DNA from: Ectocarpus siliculosus
Lineage: Eukaryota > Sar > Phaeophyceae > Ectocarpales > Ectocarpaceae
Direction: 5' to 3'
DNA length: 64,000 bases
Assembly (NCBI GenBank): GCA_000310025.1
Contig: FN648635.1
Location: forward strand, 1 to 64,000
A program made the translations under genes and the position numbers. Positions within the stretch are counted from its first letter, which is position 1. Each line of letters begins with the position of its first letter. The notes beneath the pieces were generated by a model. The model was given only the letters and a program-made list of their open reading frames with translations. It did not search any database and had not been told where the DNA came from. This document shows positions 1-10,782 of this stretch, in pieces.

Positions 1-1200
1 TCAATTTCGATCTGCACCTTTTCGTTCATAACCGGCGAATAGCGGTATGGTCTCTGCCGCACTGGCTGTGCCCCCGGCTTCAAAATGATTCGAAACGGAT
101 CCACCGTCACCCGTCCTAAATCCGAACCACCCTTCGAAAAACGATGCTCAAATTTGCACAACAAATCACCTAGTTTGTCAATGTCCTCCGGCTCCCACAG
201 TTTCGCATTGAAGTCGAAATGGACGTCTCGAATGTGCGGAGGCACCCTCTGCCACAACCGCCTGAACGCCACCTGTTGCGCCCCATCCAAAGAAGACATA
301 ACATCAGCGGGAGGTTCGTCGTTAGGCATGTCAGCCTCTTCACCCTCCTGAACAGCAAACACATTTTTGAATTCCTCATTTTCCACCAAACGAGCATCAT
401 CCAAATTTACCACCTCCAGGGGTTCACCACCATACCCCAAAATACCGTTTGGTTTCACCAGACACGAGCTGTCCCCTACCCTTCTCAGAGGAATTTCAGA
501 CGTGCCATTTTCGACTAATGCTTCCTGCGGGAACCACTTCTTCCCAAATTGCACACGGTACGTCCCTACCGCCGCGTCACTGCCATCTAGGTTGGTCAAT
601 TTTACCTCCACCCATGACATTGCATTTGGAAGCCGTCGTCTACGACCATTAGATTTCACCACCACCTTTCCATCACCTTCCGTTTCCACCATACCCACCG
701 CATTACCCACCCATTCATCAAAGCGGTGATCACCTGCCACTTTATCCGTATTTGAACCGACAAAAGTGACAATTGTATCTGTGTCCGACACGTCTTGGAA
801 TCTGCGAACTGGAAAATCAGCCCAGCTATCCCTCCCTAGTATCAGATCATGTCCCATGGCTGCGTCTGGCACGATATACGCATACACACTCGTCCGTACC
901 GTCGGTGTACCAAAATGAACCGGCGCTGATTTTCCGCCTTTCCACATTTCAATATTTAATCGCATTCTTCGATCAGTAACCAACGGCACCCCATGGAACC
1001 CACCCCATTTCTTGTTCAGCCCTGTTTCGATGCTATCATCTGAAGCAGAGCCGCATGCCAACATCTTTTGCACACACCTTTCTTGTACAAACGATGCCGG
1101 ACTTCCCGTATCCAACAGAGCCTCCCACGACATCATCTTGGTCGCTCTTGACCCCCGCGAACACTTGCACTCTTGTAGTATGCCGGTGTCGATCCATCGT
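1..1200 (-). CDS. Retrotransposon protease and start of reverse transcriptase (fossil)
   Basis: The minus strand carries a retropepsin-type motif LLDTGSPASF near 1,130-1,100, followed by about 300 codons that end in the linker and first RT block of Ty3/Gypsy elements (DPFRIILKPGAQPVRQRPYR near 90-30). The catalytic RT, RNase H and integrase would lie outside the window to the left. The assignment rests on the motifs and on the Gag upstream; it is part of the element described for 1-7300. Confidence 0.75.
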
Positions 1201-2484
1201 CAAATCTCCACCGACCGACCGAGTAAATGGTGACAGGTAGTCCACCGCTTCACCTGCAGCAAACGTAAAAGGAGGCGGAGGATACACCGCATCACTTCGT
1301 TGTCCTGACACAGAACTAACAGATACTTGTACGGCAAAAATGCGATCTGTTCCTTCTTGTGTTTCACCAAAATTCCCTCCCTCCTGCGCTGTTACCTCAA
1401 CCTCACGCTTGAGAGAATTGTCAGAGGCGGATGCATCCCCTATCACGCCCTCTTCTCTTATCACTTGTAAAGCAACAGTTTCATGGTTCTGCTTGCTTCC
1501 AGGACGATCAACGGTAACGCTTTTTTCCATTCTGGTGTCCCGATTAATCGACCCCTTTTTGGCACCATTTCGACCAACAGTGTGCTCCGCTTGAGGATCC
1601 GGCGGATATTTCACTGTCCTCGGAGAATTTGCCTTGCGTATTTTCTTACGTTGAGAGGTTAACGCATTCTCCGCTGGTTTTGCATTGCCACCAACATTTC
1701 CCTTTTTGTCAATGCTAGACTTCGTTTGATCGGACGAAGGGGGCGTGCTTGTCACCCCTACTTCTGGAAAAATCCTGTTTGTCTTACTAGTGATTTTTTC
1801 CTGAAGCTGTACACGTGCATCTTGCGGAAACACTATGACCAAGAATTTCTGCGGGGGGCCTACTCCCCAATACATTCTTGCTCCCGCGGCCGACACCCGT
1901 GGAACTTTATCAGCACCCGAAACCACATGCAGCTTGGGATAATTACTTCCACCCTGCTTGGAATACTCCTTAGATACTGACAAACGTCGCTTACCGTGGT
2001 TGGACGAGAAGCTCCTCGTCGCCAGGCCATCACCCTCGGTGTTGTGCACCACCGAACGGCCCCCCTCCTCCTCTACAATCTTCCTCTGCGAGTCGTCCTC
2101 GATGTTCTCGCGTGATGATTGTTCTGCGCTTACCCCAGCCCCCCCGAGATTCTTCTTTGATCCCGGCCCTTGGCTCTGCTTTCTTCCCATTTGCCCGCGA
2201 CATTTCTGTTCGTCGTGATAATACCCGGGACCTCTTTCACCCTGCACCTCCACCCTGCGGAATTCTTTGTTATTCACGCCATATCTTTCACCCCTTTCAC
2301 CCTTCACCTCCTCCCCCCGGAATTCTTTGTTATTCACGCAATATCTTCCCCCCCCTTCACCCTTCACCTCCTCCCCGCGGAATTCTTTGTTATTCACGCA
2401 ATATCTTCCCCCCCCTTCCCCCTTCTCTTCTGCTTGACCACCCACAAAGCAGTTCGGCCAAGGTGCTGCCGGCAAGCTGGCCAA
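1036..2484 (-). CDS. Spacer frame between Gag and protease of the Gypsy-type element (fossil)
   Basis: A 482-codon open frame of low complexity, rich in G, E, R and K. Its start holds three near-identical blocks of the type YCVNNKEFRGEEVKGE, produced by the DNA tandem repeat at 2,227-2,420. No domain is recognised. Its position between zinc-knuckle Gag and protease suggests a linker of the polyprotein rather than an independent gene. Confidence 0.45.
   Translation of the reverse strand: MASLPAAPWPNCFVGGQAEEKGEGGGRYCVNNKEFRGEEVKGEGGGRYCVNNKEFRGEEVKGERGERYGVNNKEFRRVEVQGERGPGYYHDEQKCRGQMGRKQSQGPGSKKNLGGAGVSAEQSSRENIEDDSQRKIVEEEGGRSVVHNTEGDGLATRSFSSNHGKRRLSVSKEYSKQGGSNYPKLHVVSGADKVPRVSAAGARMYWGVGPPQKFLVIVFPQDARVQLQEKITSKTNRIFPEVGVTSTPPSSDQTKSSIDKKGNVGGNAKPAENALTSQRKKIRKANSPRTVKYPPDPQAEHTVGRNGAKKGSINRDTRMEKSVTVDRPGSKQNHETVALQVIREEGVIGDASASDNSLKREVEVTAQEGGNFGETQEGTDRIFAVQVSVSSVSGQRSDAVYPPPPFTFAAGEAVDYLSPFTRSVGGDLTMDRHRHTTRVQVFAGVKSDQDDVVGGSVGYGKSGIVCTRKVCAKDVGMRLCFR
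2227..2420. repeat. Tandem repeat, about 3 x 63 bp, inside the Gypsy-type element
   Basis: Three successive units share GAATTCTTTGTTATTCACGC followed by ATATCTT and a C/T-rich stretch. The unit is a multiple of three, so the minus-strand frame stays open through all copies. Confidence 0.85.
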
Positions 2485-2499
2485 CGGACCGTCGCACCA

Positions 2500-3882
2500 T
2501 CAATTATTTCTCTCCCTCCTCCTTTCCTCCATACGATGTGCTTGCCACTGTTTCAGGCGATTCAACCATCGATCCCACCTTGCCTTGACTTCAGCCGGTG
2601 ACCCGTTTGCCAAATTACGGTTCAACATGTTTGAGGCGTTAATGTAACCCTTGTCACAATCACGCACAAAGTGTCCTTCACTACCACAGTTCAAACATCT
2701 TGACCCGAATGCCCGCCGGTGCCTGTCCTTTTCCTCGACAGACGTGAACCACGCGAAAAAGGGACAATCCTTCATTTGGCTGTTAGTGCGAGGCGACGCG
2801 TGAATGTCATAGACTCTTTGAAACTCTGCACATTCATCTTCATAATCGATCTCGTCCACCGTCATCACCCTTCTCCCCCCATATCCACCATCCAACCTGC
2901 CCGGAGACGTGGACCGAAAGGTATTTGTTCCACCTGACCCTGTCCCCCCTCCTCCATCCCTTTTCTGTCCCTGCCTCCCCCCCGAGGAACCCTTTACCTG
3001 AGCCGACCTCCGTGTTGGAGTCGTGGCCCCCCCCTTCACCGCCTGGAAATTTCGCAATTCCTGCATCAAGGTGTCGATGTTATCGAACGGCACCAACCCC
3101 AACTGCTTGCCCTTAAACACAGAGGCGGTCAGGACACTGTATTGATCGGACACACTCTCTCTCACTGCCAGTTGAATGGTGTTGTCCTGCGGCGTCACAA
3201 TTCCCAAGTTTCGAACATTGTGCACCAACCCCCGCAAGGCAGTCAGGTACTCACTATACGGCGTTCCAGTCGGTACCGTAAAAGTCTGCAAGTCGTACAC
3301 CAACTTCTCGGGCGAGGATGAACTCACAACCCTCCCCAACGCCGAAGTCAAGAATGTCAAGGCCTCTCTACCTGTCGACCCTCTTGCCATCTTCTCCGAT
3401 GTATCCGAGAAGACCTTGTCTATCTTCTCGCGGAACGTCATCGTCTGGGCAGCGGACATAGATCGGGTGACGGAAGTCATCAGATGTCTGTGCACAGGTT
3501 TTTCCCATCCCGGCACCCACCAACCATTGTAATCTCCCACCGCCAACATCACATCATTGACCGTCTCTTCCAACCTTCTGTTGAAAGAAACCAACTCTCC
3601 CGGCGACTCAGAGAGTGGTATCAAAGGGAGGTTTGTCCAGTCCTTCATGTTCATCGTCACATAGCCCGTCATGATCTTTTGTTTCATCCTCTCTGTCAAC
3701 GGCTGAATCGTGACACCTTCCGGTTCTTTCTCAACCGTCGCTACAGGCGTTGATACAACATCTTGCTGCTTTTGGTGGACAGGCCTTACGTCAGAGTCCT
3801 GGAGGCTCAGCTGTTTGAACTGACCTCCCATTTCAGCCAACTTCTGCTTCAGAGTTTCGATTTCCTTCTCCTTGTTCGACAA
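2500..3882 (-). CDS. Gag-like protein with CCHC zinc knuckle (fossil)
   Basis: A 460-codon frame. Its N-terminus is a short coiled coil (KEKEIETLKQKLAE). The middle region, about residues 75-290, has the helical look of a Gag capsid domain and includes RMSAAQTM- and LTALRGL-like segments. Near residue 390 lies CLNCGSEGHFVRDC, a textbook C-x2-C-x4-H-x4-C knuckle that binds nucleic acid. An RG- and G-rich linker precedes the knuckle. It overlaps the next upstream frame by about 30 bases, as successive retroelement frames often do. The zinc knuckle makes Gag the only sensible identity. Confidence 0.8.
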   Translation of the reverse strand: MSNKEKEIETLKQKLAEMGGQFKQLSLQDSDVRPVHQKQQDVVSTPVATVEKEPEGVTIQPLTERMKQKIMTGYVTMNMKDWTNLPLIPLSESPGELVSFNRRLEETVNDVMLAVGDYNGWWVPGWEKPVHRHLMTSVTRSMSAAQTMTFREKIDKVFSDTSEKMARGSTGREALTFLTSALGRVVSSSSPEKLVYDLQTFTVPTGTPYSEYLTALRGLVHNVRNLGIVTPQDNTIQLAVRESVSDQYSVLTASVFKGKQLGLVPFDNIDTLMQELRNFQAVKGGATTPTRRSAQVKGSSGGRQGQKRDGGGGTGSGGTNTFRSTSPGRLDGGYGGRRVMTVDEIDYEDECAEFQRVYDIHASPRTNSQMKDCPFFAWFTSVEEKDRHRRAFGSRCLNCGSEGHFVRDCDKGYINASNMLNRNLANGSPAEVKARWDRWLNRLKQWQAHRMEERRRERNN

Positions 3883-5714
3883 CTCTTCCTGGAACTCTGT
3901 AGCTTGTCATCAACGTGTGTAGTCTTTTCTTCCCTCAACACCTCTTCCTCCTTCACTTCCTCCTTGACAGACACATCACCCCCTTTGTCAACTCCCACCC
4001 ACCTTCCAGTGTGGAAGTTGTCCTTCTGGTCTTGGTAGACAGAGCCACCTTGAGGACCCCCGTCATGCCCCCCCCCTCCCTGTGACCAGTACTGTTGTGG
4101 CGCCTGCATTTGCGGCGGTGGCGGTTGCGGTTGCCACTGCTGCTGCTGCGACTGCGGTTGCTGCGGCTGCTGCTGTAATAATTGCTGCTGTTGCGGCTGC
4201 CACTGCGGAGGCGGCAGTACCTGCCCTTGGTGGAAAATTGCTCTTTCATCCCCTCCACTGTTCTGTCTAGTACTCTCCCCTCCTTGACCACCACCCCTGA
4301 AACCCCGTGGCATTCCTCTTACCCCATTGCCTCTGCCACCACCCGCGAAACTGTTCCTTCGGGGAGATCCCCTTCCCGACTTGTGCCACCCCCTCCCTCT
4401 CCCCCCCCTCGGAGAGGAACTAGATGATGAAAGCGTACCGAAACCATACTCTTCACGACCTGGGCCCCTGCCTCTCCCCCACCCCCTTCCCTGTTGGGAG
4501 GATGAAGCACTCGACACGCTTTCCCGGCTAGAGGTATCCCCCTCCCCCTCCTTTTGTTTCATGGCTTTATCGAATGCAGCCCGCCTTTCCCCCTCCTTCA
4601 CCTTGTCTGCCAGTGCCTTTCCATCTAGGCCAGGGTTTTTTGCCCGAATCTGCTCATAGACACTGTCTTCTTGGGTGGGCTGTACTATCTTGGGAATAGT
4701 GTACCCCTTACTCTGTGGTACCGCTTTTCCCTCCACCTTGGAGCCCCCCCCCGTCCTTGACTCTTCCCTTTTTCCCTTCTCTCCTCCCCCCTTGTTTGAG
4801 GGCTGTGGCTGGGCCTTCTTGGATTTTGTCTGTTCAAGAGGTGCGTCTGGCTCTGGTAAAATCTCTACCCCCGCCGCTTCCTTGGCAGTGCGCACTGCAC
4901 TCGCGGCAGTCTCTGCCTCCTTTGTGCACTGCAGATTTTTGAGGTTTACCTCCACAAGCGTGTCCTTTAAACGGTCTAATTCGTCCTGGGATTTATCTAG
5001 GGATGCCTTCAATCCTGCCCCACCCTTTGCCTTTTTGAGGTCTGCACGTTTTTGCAGGTTGATTCGGTCTGTCTTCGCACGTGCGAGGTTTGATTTCTCC
5101 TTTTCTACCTCTTGCTCGTAATACGACCGTCTCTTCTCGGCATCTTTCATCCTCTCCTTGACCTCTTCCTCCTTCTGGACCAATTTCGCGACGTCCGTGG
5201 TCAACCTTTCGAGTTCTGGATTCTTTTTCGCCCTTTCCCACTTCTTTGTCAAGGCAGATACCGTTTCCTTCAGCTTATCAAACTGAATTCTGACCTCGCC
5301 TAGAGCACCCTTACTACCCTCGAAAGCTTTTCGTTTGACCGCTAGGTTTTTCTCCGACAGAATCACCATTTGCGATGTAAAAGACAGTTCAGAGGGGGGT
5401 GCCATCCTCTTCTTCTTGGACCCCCTCTGGCCCACCACCTGCCAGGGGTTAGTCACACGTGGTACGGATGGTAACGGAGGAAACTGGTCATCCTCACTGT
5501 CGTCGACCAACGACTCAAAACGATTCCCCTCCAACACTGATTGGCCCGACACCGTTTCAGAGTTGCTGAACACCAGCTGGCTCGACTCATCTCCTTCACA
5601 GCTAGATTCGAGTGCGTTTCTGGGTGACACATACTTGTCTGCTGCTTGAAATGTGCGTTCCATCTCTCTTGCCAATTTCGCACTAGCTTCGACTTGTTGT
5701 TGTTCGCTTAGCAC
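3849..5714 (-). CDS. Long coiled-coil and Q/G-rich frame upstream of Gag (fossil)
   Basis: A 621-codon frame. Residues about 120-280 are charged and heptad-like (many K, E, L), predicted coiled coil. Residues about 400-560 are RG/GG-rich and then a glutamine/proline-rich tract coded by CAG/CTG runs near 4,130-4,200. No enzyme motif is visible. It lies in the same direction and directly against Gag, so it is probably an N-terminal extension or extra structural protein of the retroelement. An unrelated host gene is less likely. Confidence 0.5.
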   Translation of the reverse strand: MLSEQQQVEASAKLAREMERTFQAADKYVSPRNALESSCEGDESSQLVFSNSETVSGQSVLEGNRFESLVDDSEDDQFPPLPSVPRVTNPWQVVGQRGSKKKRMAPPSELSFTSQMVILSEKNLAVKRKAFEGSKGALGEVRIQFDKLKETVSALTKKWERAKKNPELERLTTDVAKLVQKEEEVKERMKDAEKRRSYYEQEVEKEKSNLARAKTDRINLQKRADLKKAKGGAGLKASLDKSQDELDRLKDTLVEVNLKNLQCTKEAETAASAVRTAKEAAGVEILPEPDAPLEQTKSKKAQPQPSNKGGGEKGKREESRTGGGSKVEGKAVPQSKGYTIPKIVQPTQEDSVYEQIRAKNPGLDGKALADKVKEGERRAAFDKAMKQKEGEGDTSSRESVSSASSSQQGRGWGRGRGPGREEYGFGTLSSSSSSPRGGRGRGWHKSGRGSPRRNSFAGGGRGNGVRGMPRGFRGGGQGGESTRQNSGGDERAIFHQGQVLPPPQWQPQQQQLLQQQPQQPQSQQQQWQPQPPPPQMQAPQQYWSQGGGGHDGGPQGGSVYQDQKDNFHTGRWVGVDKGGDVSVKEEVKEEEVLREEKTTHVDDKLQSSRKSCRTRRRKSKL

Positions 5715-5726
5715 TCTTGCTCTTTC

Positions 5727-6779
5727 CTACCCACCCAGACGGATTGCGATTTCAGCGTCAGATTCGGGTCCCGTTTTTCCACCTCCACCCATATTCGACA
5801 CCAGGCTTCGGAAAGCCTCTAGATCACCCCCAAAATGCGAATGTAACAAGTCAAGGAGCGCACTCGAAGAGCTTCTCACCTCCCCAACTTCCGCAGACAC
5901 CTCATCCTGGGACTCTGCATCCTTGTCACCACCCTTGTCTTCCACCTGGGCATCACCCACCCTCTTCCTTGAGTCTTCCTCCTTCACAGGACCTTGATCT
6001 CCCTTATCACCTGACATACGAGAAATAAAACGAACTGCGTCAGCTGTCTGTGACCTCTTCTTGCTTGTGCGCATTTCGTTTGTCCGTCGGGAGTAAAATT
6101 CTTCCCCTCCCCTCCTACTTCGCGGCGCTAACGCTTGGAACCCAGGCATTGCCATTGCCTCCATTGCCATTTTCCGGTCTGCGCTGAGGCGCCTTGCCCC
6201 TGCCCCCGAGTGTCTTGTCAGACGCCTCCCCCGACTATCAGACACGTCGTCCTCACGCCCTTCTTTGCCCGGATCTCCCGTGATCTGCGTCAGCCCTTTT
6301 GCTAAACTTGAAAACACACCCTTTTCCAAGTCATCCACCCTTCCACCCTTTTGCGACACGCTTCCCCTCCCCGCGTGCGCTACACCCTCACCCCCCACCT
6401 TGCCCTCAGGCCATCCACCCCTTCCCCCAGAGACCTCAGCCTCTGTCCGTTGTGCATCCTCAGATGTCTGCTCTACATCCTTAGATAACACTGCCCTTGT
6501 CTGACGTGAGTCCCCCACTTCAACGTCTCCACCCGACCTCTTTTTCCCCTCCTCCCGAGGTCTCTCTTTCCCCACTTCCCCCTTCACCGCCCTCGCTTTA
6601 TCAGCGGGCTCATCCCCTTTGTCAGTCGACTCATCCCCTCCCGTCGACAACCCTTCATCATCCACCCCACCGCCCTTAGAACCACCTCCATGCCTGTGGC
6701 CCGAGTGTCCAACCCTCCCTTCATCGCTGGTCACTTCCCCCCCCTCACCTCTCTGTGCCATGGGAAGACCACACCGCAA
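5727..6779 (-). CDS. First frame of the retroelement, low complexity (fossil)
   Basis: A 350-codon frame starting MRCGLPMAQRGEGG, rich in G, E, K, R and D, without recognisable domains or hydrophobic segments. It ends 12 bases before the next frame of the same strand. It is probably the N-terminal part of the structural region of the Gypsy-type element; a separate gene cannot be excluded. Confidence 0.45.
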   Translation of the reverse strand: MRCGLPMAQRGEGGEVTSDEGRVGHSGHRHGGGSKGGGVDDEGLSTGGDESTDKGDEPADKARAVKGEVGKERPREEGKKRSGGDVEVGDSRQTRAVLSKDVEQTSEDAQRTEAEVSGGRGGWPEGKVGGEGVAHAGRGSVSQKGGRVDDLEKGVFSSLAKGLTQITGDPGKEGREDDVSDSRGRRLTRHSGAGARRLSADRKMAMEAMAMPGFQALAPRSRRGGEEFYSRRTNEMRTSKKRSQTADAVRFISRMSGDKGDQGPVKEEDSRKRVGDAQVEDKGGDKDAESQDEVSAEVGEVRSSSSALLDLLHSHFGGDLEAFRSLVSNMGGGGKTGPESDAEIAIRLGG

Positions 6780-7224
6780 GCAGTGCGATTAAAACAGCCC
6801 CTCCTTCGGTGCCACTGACGTGCAATCGGCCGGCGGTGGCCTACTGGCGCCCAGATATTTATGTAGATGTGCCGGTGGGGTCGTGTGTGTTTCGCGTCTC
6901 GAAGGTGCATGCGATCAAAGTGTGTTTCTGAGGCCTTCGTGGGCCGGGATCAGCAGGGAATTCGAACACTGAAAAAGGGGGGCATGCAACGTCAGCAGCT
7001 ACTACAGCTAATTGCGCCGCTTCCCTGTATCTATCCAATTGCGCTGCTTCGCTTTCTCTCCAACTATCTCTCTCTCTCAACTGACTAGAATTCCCTCATA
7101 AGCTCATCATTCCAACCATAAACCACAACTTCCATCTCATACACTTTTTATGACCTTATTTGGCGATATCTCAACCAGAACTAAATCCAACCCTGCTCCC
7201 AGAGCCATCATTCGCAAGTCCATT

Positions 7225-7975
7225 CCATCACGCCTAAACATATATACTGCGATTAAACTACCCCAAGTCTTCTTACACTGACCCAAACTAGGGTTGGCTT
7301 ATTGCACGACACCTGCGATTTGGGTTTGAGGTCGTTGTGGAGGCGTTGTTGCACGCACGCGGCACCGATTGCACGTTTGCACCGCACCCGTGCACCGCCG
7401 TACACTTGTGTGCGCCATGTGTAGCGTGTTGCCCATGAACAGATCAAATGTTGGACTTGTCTGCTGTGTGTGTCAACTCTGGTCGGGATTGTGTGGAGAG
7501 CATTTGGTGGAAAGAGGCAGACGACACACCCTTTTCCAAAGGAAAAAACGGGCACAGCAGTACTACAGTGGATACTTTGGATCGCTCTGCTGCTGCATGC
7601 TTTCATTTGCAATTACACAACCGGCCGTTGCCTTTTTTTGCTGGTTGAGTGGTGTGCTGCTCAACACAGAGAGCGGGGTGTCCTGTAGGTGAGTGTATCG
7701 CTCCCGATCCTACGGTGGCGTAGAAGCTGCGCTGTTTGATATATGTTTCAGTCGTGCATTGTGTGTGGTTTTCGCAAGGAACCAACTGTCAGTTGGTGGT
7801 CTATCAACCTTCAGTTGGTGGTCTGTCCATTCACAGCCAGCGTTTCCCCTTTTCCGACCATAAGGGTTGATTCCAAAATCGCACCTGCTCACTCTCGGAA
7901 TACCGTGGAATTTTCCCCTGGATCTGTGGTTTCCAGCCAAAATCCAGACCTTCTATAATAATTGGCCTCATAAAA
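7225..7975 (+). repeat. Dispersed TIR-type repeat R4, copy 1
   Basis: About 550 bases (7,310-7,865) match 20,245-20,752 in the same direction, including GAACCAACTGTCAGTTGGTG and TTTTCCGACCATAA. The last 110 bases, read in reverse, resemble the left end of copy 2 (near 20,085), so the element seems to have inverted ends. No protein is visible. The left border merges with the retroelement leader and is uncertain. Confidence 0.6.
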
Positions 7976-7981
7976 CAGGAC

Positions 7982-9558
7982 ATATATTAACAAAGCGCGG
8001 AAAATCGAAATCGAACCAATCGAAATCAAAATCGAGATCTGATTGGTCCGGAATCTCATCCCTCCTGACGACGCCATTTGATTTTCTGGAAGTTCCTCTG
8101 TCTGAGAAGAAGTCCCCGCGGGACTTTTTTTTTATCGAAATCGAAATCAAAGAGGCAGGGAGTTCAAGACTTCGAAGGCTTGGAACACATGCCGCGAGGC
8201 TGCTGCAAAGCAGAGTTTAGTACTAAAGAGTTGCTATCAATGTGTAACCAAGGCTCCCGTAGCGGGCAAGGCGATTCCGGGGTATAAACGATTTCAAATC
8301 GTGTTTTCCAGGTACATAAGGGCGTATATTAACGAAGAGCCGAAAATCAAAATCAAAATGGGTACAAAATCAAAATCGAAATGCGTGATCGTGGAAAACT
8401 GGAAAAACAGGGTCGTGTGTTTTAACGAGGATAGGAGACAGATGAGGCAAAAAATCAAAAATACCTGGCGCCACGAGAAGAGCCAGCAGCGCAGCGGTGA
8501 TTTTTCCAGGGGGCGTTTTACGCTCTTCTGTTCATGTGTCAGCCCATATCTCGCCAAATACTGAACGACTTGCCTCAAGAACGGTATCCAGAAGGAGCTG
8601 GAAACATGGGCTGTTAGGTAATGCCAAGGTTTGGGGCGGTGAGATGCCGAGTGCGCCGGAAAAAAAAGGTTGTGTTGAAGCAAAAATGCCAACGGTTGCG
8701 AGCGGTCACTTCAAGTTCGGTGTTTTGGGCCGCCACGGGTTGGTTGTGATATCCACCGATCACTTTCCGAAGAAGGAAGCAACAGCAATAGCAACGCCAC
8801 GTGGCAGGAGGTACGTCTCTGCTCCATCTTTCAAGCCCAAGGTCTGCTACCGTGGGGTACCGTGCGTGTAGGAAAAACCGTTTTGGTTGACCCTAAAAAA
8901 TCTACGTCAGAGAGCGGATAGTTGAAGTTCGCGCCGAATGTCTGCTCACAGTTTGGTTTTTCAGCGATAACTCTTCGAAGGAGGAAGCAACAGCATTAGC
9001 AATGCCACGCGACAGGAGATAGCTTTACCCACCATCTGTCTTGTACAAGGTTAGATGCCTTGGGGTATCGTGAGTGTGGAGAAAAAAGGTTGCAACTACC
9101 CTTCCCCGGACGGAACAGCCCGAAAAATCCGCGCAGCCCTGTTCTGATCGTCAGTTCCGTTCACCGCTTGTCACGATCGGCATTTTCTCCTCGAGCACCC
9201 AACGAGCCGGCCCGTCTCATGGCTTGCCGGCGAGCAGAGTCTTCTGGCTACGAAGAATGACCATGGTCTCGGTGGTAGGGTGCCGATAGCCCCTCGATGA
9301 GCAGTGTGCAGCAGGTCGTGTCGTACACTTGCTTTGCAGCGGCCTCGCGGCAGGTGCTCCAAGCCTTCGAACTCTTGGACTCCTTGCCTCTTTGGTTATG
9401 ATTTGGATAAAAATAGTCCCCCGGGGACTTCTTTCCAGACAGAGGAACTTCCATAAAATCAAAGAGCGTCGTCAGGAGGTACCAGATATTCGACCAATCA
9501 GATCTCGATTTTAATTTCGATTTGTTCGATTTTGATTTTCGGCACTTCGTCAATAAAC
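7982..9558. mobile_element. DNA element R7 with ~240-bp terminal inverted repeats, non-autonomous
   Basis: The left 7,982-8,225 is repeated in reverse at 9,300-9,558; both contain runs of the type AAAATCGAAATCGAA, AGATCTGATTGGTC and GAAGTTCCTCTGTCTG at matching distances, with identity of roughly 85 percent. A third, partial copy of the outer end occurs inside at 8,313-8,400. No transposase frame is present. The interior holds two diverged direct units (8,745-8,880 and 8,955-9,090) sharing GAAGGAAGCAACAGCA-type sequence. Confidence 0.65.
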
Positions 9559-9880
9559 AGCACCATAGGGGTTGGTATGTTCTGCCGGCCTAATAAGCTT
9601 GAATAGGGCAGCTTCTTGCTGATAGAATGTGGGATGGTCCAGCAGGTATACCTTCTTGTACCCACACCCCCTCAGAATTGTCTACTCCGTGTGCCCTCTG
9701 AGATGAAGTTGGATTCCCAACTTCTTACAGACCCTTACTGATCGTCTCTCAGCAATAGCAAGCAACTTTTCACGTGCGTGGTCGTGGACTAGAGGGAGTG
9801 GCAACGACAGAACCTTCATCGATCTTTAGGAGCAAGCTACCGTCTACGGCTTAACCTTCACCAAACTTGGCGTCAGCGGC

Positions 9881-10410
9881 ATGGGTGCTCTGGCATGGGA
9901 AGAGAAGGAGGCCTTGACACTGGCGCCACCACACAGGCCGACAGGGGGGCCCGAGGCAGAGGGTTCACCGTTCGAGGTGACTGGCATCCGTCCAGGCCGT
10001 GGTGCCAATGACTGGAGCAGGAGAAGCGGTTTGATCCGCGCCTTAAGCTGCGGGGCCGTGGCTCTGACTTGCGGATGGGCCGGGTACAGCTACCATGCCA
10101 TGATTCAATGCAGCGGCAAGAGCAACGGCGACGGGAAGAACCTGCTTTTGAGAGCTCAAGAGCCAACGACAGACAAATCAGGAGCACCAGGAGCACCAGT
10201 GTCGTCGGGGGGAGGGCCTACTACTTCGCGGGCACCGTGGGACCCGCAAGGATGTCAAACCATAGTGTTTTTCCACATCCCGAAAACGGGGGGAGAGTCG
10301 ATCAACCACCTCCGTCCGGGGATAAAGTGGTGGAAGAGCGCCTACGACTGGAGCAGCTTTAGAAATACCGGCCTTGAGCTGACGGAGCAAAAGAACAACT
10401 TGGAGAGCAT
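9881..10410 (+). CDS. Sulfotransferase-family gene, exon 1 (N-terminus, membrane anchor, PAPS motif)
   Basis: Begins at the first ATG after an in-frame stop. Residues 51-70 form one hydrophobic segment after an RR pair, a likely type II signal anchor that would place the enzyme in the Golgi lumen. After a G/P/S-rich stem, residues 129-140 read VFFHIPKTGGES, the 5'-phosphosulfate-binding loop of Golgi carbohydrate sulfotransferases. The exon ends at 10,410 before GTGAGT, two bases into a codon. This phase fits the acceptor at 36,016/36,017, so the transfer of sulfate from PAPS to a polysaccharide is completed by exons 2-6. The assembled protein is about 419 residues. Substrate is unknown; sulfated fucans are a guess from the likely organism. 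Confidence 0.85.
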
Positions 10411-10711
10411 GTGAGTAGAAGTATTAAGACGAGGTGACCAAACAACGCCTATTTTTCGTCGTTCGTATGCATATCCAGAGCAGGGCGTGAGTTAATCCGC
10501 TGCGGCTGCATCAAACACATCTTCGACAGGAGAATATCTGCCGCTCGCTACTAGAATCTTCTTCACTGAAATTTCTTCAGCACTTCCCTTTCGACTGAGG
10601 TTATATCTCGAACGTGTAGTCTTTCTGTGAGGTAATGTTTACTTTCTAAAAGCTGCAGGTTGAAAAAATCAATTGTCGTCGAGACACTGGTGTACGGCGG
10701 GATACAAATAT

Positions 10712-10782
10712 GGAGTGCACTTCCCCGAAAATCATAATTATTTCTATTGCGTGCACTTCCCCGGAAATCATAATTATTTTCT
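10712..10782. repeat. Short tandem duplication, about 2 x 35 bp
   Basis: GTGCACTTCCCCGAAAATCATAATTATTT-like sequence occurs twice in a row with one or two differences. Confidence 0.8.

Larger units (their letters stand above)
1..7300 (-). mobile_element. Ty3/Gypsy-type LTR retrotransposon, 5' part (fossil, cut by window edge)
   Basis: Read on the minus strand the order is: leader, two long low-complexity frames (6779-5727 and 5714-3849), Gag with a zinc knuckle (3882-2500), a spacer frame with repeats (2484-1036), an aspartic protease with LLDTGSPASF, then the start of a reverse transcriptase that leaves the window at base 1. Protease before RT, with an RT lead-in of the type ending in RQRPYRYSP, is the Ty3/Gypsy order. 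The outer LTR should lie near 6,800-7,300; a TATA-like run near 7,240 fits but no second LTR is available, so the right border is a guess. The parts lie in more than one frame, which the family may handle by frameshifting or which may mean decay; I did not resolve this. Age cannot be judged without the other LTR. Confidence 0.75.

Noticed and set aside
6859-7260. Primer-binding site or exact LTR border of the Gypsy-type element
   Set aside because: I looked for a TGG-type site and TG...CA ends on the minus strand, but no candidate was convincing without the second LTR.
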